The notes beneath the pieces are model-generated. The model was not told where the DNA came from. It did no database searches and saw nothing but the letters and a program-made list of their open reading frames with translations. The translations under genes were made by a program, and so were the position numbers. A DNA stretch of 64,000 nucleotides from Auricularia sp. M13 (lineage: Eukaryota > Basidiomycota > Agaricomycetes > Auriculariales > Auriculariaceae): contig CM073193.1 in the NCBI GenBank assembly GCA_037042915.1, forward strand, positions 1,612,001-1,676,000. The letters run 5' to 3'. How positions within the stretch are numbered: the first letter of the stretch is position 1; the number at the start of each line of letters is the position of its first letter. Positions 59,918-64,000 of this stretch are shown in pieces.

Positions 59918-61138
59918 ATGTTCGTTTCGCAGGCATTGCTCGCAGCAGCGTTCGCGGCGACCGCGTCGGCGCACGCGACGTGGCAGCAGCTGTGGATCAA
60001 CGGCGTCGACTTCGGCTCTGCGTGCGTACGCCGCGTGCCAAGCAACTCGCCCATCCAGGCCGTGACGAGCGCCGACATGGCGTGCAACGCGAACACCGGA
60101 CCCGCGCCCAACACCTGCTCCGTTCAGGCGGGCGACACGCTCACCGTCGAGATGCACCAGCAGCAGAGCGACCGCAGCTGCGCAAACGAGGCCATCGGCG
60201 GACAGCACTACGGGCCCGTTATGATCTATCTTGGCAAGGTCTCGAACGCGTCCACCGCTGTGGGCGCCTCGACTGGCTGGTTCAAGATCCACGAGGGCGG
60301 CCTGATGAGCAAGTAAGTCGCGTACTTTTTATTCTAGCAAGTATTGACCAAGGGCGTGCTCAGCAACCCGGACTACTTTGCGAACCAGGTCCTGAACGAC
60401 AACTGTGGACACTGGACGTTCAAGATTCCTTCCGACATCGCCGCCGGTCAGTACCTCCTCCGCGCAGAGACCATTGCTCTGCATGTCGCCAGCAGCCCTG
60501 GCGAGGCACAGTCAGTCCTTTCCTCGCCTGTCGATTAGATCCATTTAGATGAATTCGTTCGACCAGGTTCTACATGTCGTGCTACCAGCTTAACATTTCC
60601 GGTGGAGGCTCTGCTAACCCTCCGACCGTGCGCATCCCCGGCGCATACAGTGCAAGCGACCCCGGCGTCCTGGTCAACATCCACCAAGACCTCTCTACCT
60701 ACGTCAGTGAGTATCCTATCCCCTTATTCCTCGAAAAGCACATTGCGCACAGTAGTAAACGTGTCCTCCAGTCCCGGGACCGACGCCCTACGGCACGCCC
60801 GCCGCGACGGTCGCCACGACTGCATGGCCGAAGGCACCGACAATCAACACCGCCAACCTGCCCAAGACGGACTTCACGACCATACCGGGCTCGCAGCCCA
60901 CGCAGCCGTCGCAGCCGTCGCAGACTGGCTCGAACCCTGGCGGCAGCCCGACCACGACGAGTTCTGCGCCCGGCGCCACGCAGACCAAGTGGGGACAATG
61001 CGGCGGCCAGGGCTATACGTGCGTGCTCTGCGCCGTACAACAATCGCGTGCTGACCCGCACTTCACAGTGGTCCGACTATCTGCGAGGCGGGCTCGACGT
61101 GCACTGTCAGCTCACCCTACTACTCGCAATGCCTGTGA
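59918..61138 (+). CDS. AA9 lytic polysaccharide monooxygenase with C-terminal CBM1
   Basis: ATG 59918 starts the signal peptide MFVSQALLAAAFAATASA; the mature protein begins HATWQQLWINGVDFGSACVR. Markers in order: NSPIQAVTSADMACNAN, EMHQQQSDRSCANEAIGGQH, YGPVMIYLGKV (second Cu His in GGQHYGPV), STGWFKIHEGGL, LNDNCGHWTFKIPSDIAAGQ, YLLRAETIALHVA and FYMSCYQLNISGGG. After VPGPTPYGT a Thr/Ser/Pro linker leads to a fungal cellulose-binding module, TKWGQCGGQGYT|GPTICEAGSTC, ending YYSQCL at 61138. The CBM1 is itself split by a GT-AG intron (about 61019-61070), phase checked. Extracellular, copper-dependent oxidative cleavage of crystalline cellulose; this and the CBM-less copy at 54186-55370 probably act on different substrate forms. 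Confidence 0.9.
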
Positions 61139-61430
61139 ACGGTTGCAGTACTGTAACTTTGATGAAAAACTGTACTGTATTTTGAGCCAATTGAGAGTCT
61201 GGTTTCCTTCATCGTGACACAGTCCGTCCTGCGCCGAGTTCGCTGTAAAATGTCGTGCGCAATGCCACCAATTAACGCGAATTCGCTGATAGAATTGCCA
61301 GAACACATTATTGAATTCAGATGCAATGCGTGACCTAGTGTACAATTGCTTTCCAACACAATTAGCGTAAATGTCGGTAGTTCATAGTCATGGTTCAGAG
61401 CAAGAAAAGCGCGAGAGGTCATCGAGGCAG

Positions 61431-63357
61431 TCAAGCTGCACGATGGCGTCTGCGAATACCGACCCACAGCTCGACGGGTTTGTGCATGAAGCCCTCGACG
61501 CTGCGCAGTTCCGTATTGGGCGCGAGGGAGAATTCGTAGCGCAGCAGCGACGTGGCGAGAGCAAGCTGCATTTGAACATACGCTAGGCTGGGAAGACAGT
61601 CAGCTCTCATCGGAAGAGGGATAAGGAGAAGACACACTTCTTGCCGATGCAGGCCCGCGGGCCCATGCCGAACGTCAACATGTGCTTTTTCAGCGCGCCG
61701 CCGTTCTCCTCGAGCCAACGCTCGGGCCGGTACACGTCAGCGTCCGGGCCCCAGATGCGCGGGTCGCGCTGGACGGTGTACGCTGGCGCGCTAACCTCGA
61801 CGCCCGCAGGGACCGTCCAGCCGTCCATCTCGAAGCCATCGCGCCCTGCGACGCGCGGGAGCCCAAACGCGTTCGTCGCGAAGAGCCGCAGGCCCTCCTC
61901 GATGACTGCATTGAGGTACGGTAGGTTCTTCACCTGCTCGTGCGTCGGCAGCCCGTCGATCGTCGTCTCCAGCTCGAGGCGCGACTCCATGCGCGCGAAG
62001 CGCGGCTTGGAGTTGTGTGGGCCGACGCCGGTGTCTAGCTCGGCTGTGGGCGCGTTGAGCGAGTCGAGCTCGGCGAGGAGGCGCTTGTACACGGGAGGGT
62101 GGGTGAGGACGTAGTAGAGGATGGCGGTGAGCGAGTTCGCGGTGGTGTCTGCGCCGGCGGTCCTGGGAACTATCTTTCAGCGGGTGACCAGGATGCGTCT
62201 CGTAAATCACTCACAAGAGAAGCATGGCCTCAGTGACAACTTCCTCCTCGGAGACCTCACCACCCTGCTTTTCCCTCACACCGTCAATGAGGCGTTCGAG
62301 CATGTCATCTCGCGTCACGCCGCTTTGTATCCGGTGCTTTACGCAGCGGACAGCAATGCGGGAGAGGGACTCTGTAGCACAACGTTGGAAAATATTTCAG
62401 CAAGTGGCAATATCTCTAACCAGTTGACTTGTATCCCGCGGTGATAAATGGAATGGGCAGCTTCTTGGTAATGTCCTCGATGCTCGGCAACAATCCCACA
62501 ACGGCAGCGGTGCGTCCCCGCTAGAAGACCGGTGAGTAGAGTTCGAAACCTATCGGAATTGCCGCCAACCTGGTCAATCAATGCCGCGGCGTGCTCCTCG
62601 AAAATTGTGCCGTCCTTGCGTTCGGCGGGGAGTAGATCGGAGCCCTGCGCATTCGGTTAGCTACGCCGCTCGGACCGGGACTGGGACGCCGGTCGCTGTG
62701 ACCTTGTTGACCATGCCAAGCGGCTCGCCGAACGCGAGGTCGGAAATAATGTCGAATGCGAGATAGTTGAACCAGAGGAGGACGTCGATCGCGCCGCCGG
62801 GCCGCACGGCGTCGCCGAAACACTCCCCGGCGCAGACGGCGTCGAGGCGGCGCACGAAGCGGCCTAGCGACTCGCGCATGAAGCACTCGAAGCCGCGTAT
62901 GCTCTGGTACGAGAACGGCTGGGAGAGGAGACGACGCTTGGACGCGTGCAGTGCGCGGTTCTGCGTGCTGAAGAGCGACTCGGCGCCCTGCACGTAGAAG
63001 GCGCGGTAGAATGGCGACTTATCGAGGGCAGCGCTGCCCTGCGCGTATACACGTGCTGGCGCGTCGGGCGACGCGAACGAGACATGCCACGGTGCAATCC
63101 GCACGACGGGGCCGTATTTCTATTTCTCGTCGCTTGAGCGTTCGTTCGCACCGAGGGAATGGAAATAATCGAATTACCTTGTGAGCTTCATGCACGGCGA
63201 GATAGCGTTCGCCGCGGCGGGCGTGGTACATGAGCCAGAACGGTGTCCAGCGCGCGAGCCAAGGACCCGGGACATTACGCAGGGGGTCAGCCCGCCAGCG
63301 CCACAGCACCAGTAACGCGGCGGCAGCGAGACACAGCCAGACGGTCGGGAGAGGCAT
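61431..63357 (-). CDS. cytochrome P450 monooxygenase
   Basis: ATG 63357 begins the membrane anchor MPLPTVWLCLAAAALLVLWR, followed by the Pro-rich hinge NVPGPWLARWTPFW. Then come YGPVVRIAPWHVSFASPDAP, LFSTQNRALHASKRRLLSQP (C-helix region) and DVLLWFNYLAFDIISDLAFG. The I-helix is TAGADTTANSLTAILY, the K-helix ExxR is EEGLR, then RPERWLEE. The heme loop FGMGPRACIGKK carries the Cys ligand (F-x-x-G-x-R-x-C-x-G), and the last exon is YVQMQLALATSLLRYEFSLA to 61431. About six exons. An ER-anchored, NADPH-reductase-dependent oxygenase; the type resembles fungal benzoate/pisatin-demethylase-like P450s, with unknown substrate. Confidence 0.85.
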
Positions 63358-64000
63358 GTTTGCGGGGAACGAGGAGAGACCGCGCGATAAAGCAACCGGC
63401 ATTTGACTGAGGCGTTTGAGATCGTGTATCGCGTCTTTTGGACTCGTTTCACATCGGGCTAGCGTACCATTTTCTATGAAACCTCGGTCGGATCTATGAC
63501 GAACGCACTTTGGACCAACGCCAACTGACCGGCAATCCCGGCCGGATCTTCGTCACCTCTGCAAAGAGCAGCCGTTGCGCGGGGAAGAGGTCGAGGTCAC
63601 TGCTGACGGCGGTCATTGCGTCGTTCGACGCGTTCAACTCCCGACCGTAAGTGAGACATTGTAGAGCAGGCCTCCCGAACACCAACGCAGGCAAGTCCCG
63701 AAACCAAAAGCTTATCGCAGCCCAGTGCAATAGATCAATCCGGACGGACCCTGTAGGCGAGCATGCCAGCTGGGATACAACAACAATCACCCTCCCAGCA
63801 ACGAATGCATGTCAACTAGATCCGAGCGCTTTGCATACCATTCCCGTGACAGCCAGCAGCCAGAGTGGTACGATTCGAGGTATCGAGAACGCCACGTGCG
63901 CAGCGATACAGGCATTGTTGTGCAAAACTTCTGCGGAGAGCGTGCCGTGAAGTGTTGGCGCTTGGAGGAAGCATCTAGTACCGCGCTACGCAGCAAGTCC
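63358..64000. other. edge region, no gene supported
   Basis: Promoter of the P450 and unassigned sequence. Minus-strand frames at 63790-63494 and 63996-63787 show no recognisable content. Confidence 0.45.

Overview
The window reads as nuclear DNA of a filamentous basidiomycete, most likely a wood-decay agaricomycete. Genes are dense in short (about 45-70 nt) GT-AG introns, coding DNA is GC-rich, and the gene set is typical of that group: two AA9 lytic polysaccharide monooxygenases (one with a fungal CBM1), a GH85 endoglycosidase, a P450, three DUF6533-type multipass membrane proteins and a TCF25/Rqc1 homologue. No prokaryotic operons, CRISPR arrays or functional tRNA/rRNA genes were seen. All CDS coordinates are outer limits of spliced genes; exon joins were inferred by hand from splice signals and reading frame.

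Layout. 1-7.8 kb: the 3' end of an uncharacterised gene, a seven-exon unknown gene (991-2896), a 2.6-kb element with about 310-bp terminal inverted repeats (3358-5934) and a secreted lysozyme-like/LysM protein (6684-7841, minus). 8.4-22.9 kb: three minus-strand DUF6533-like genes (A 8391-9908, B 14681-16066, C 19993-22907) interleaved with a plus-strand FAD amine oxidase (12724-14593) and a plus-strand MFS transporter (17133-19311). Gene C carries an 824-bp DNA-element insertion at a micro-exon splice donor.

24.7-40.0 kb is a large imperfect inverted duplication. Each arm carries one member of an unknown membrane-protein family (E left, F right) and one copy of a second unknown, low-complexity, C-terminally anchored protein (pseudogene J left, intact I right). 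At the centre is the second lysozyme-like/LysM gene (31959-32940, plus). The right arm looks ancestral: its genes keep TATA boxes and splice sites. The left arm is broken by a lost splice acceptor, a 611-bp insertion with an 8-bp target duplication, and a truncated 5' end of E. The right arm was separately invaded by about 2.5 kb of DNA carrying a degenerate gene fragment. Two further family members, G and H, follow at 41.1-43.6 kb.

43.8-64 kb: a 5'-truncated LINE with a long A tail, a small cysteine-rich secreted protein, a TCF25/Rqc1 ribosome-quality-control gene, a class-C beta-lactamase-like hydrolase, an AA9 LPMO, a GH85 endo-beta-N-acetylglucosaminidase, an AA9-CBM1 LPMO and a cytochrome P450.

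The strongest candidates for something undescribed are the E-F-G-H family with its co-duplicated partner I/J, and the pair of secreted bacterial-type muralytic domains fused to LysM. The two sit together in the palindrome, but a shared role is inference only.
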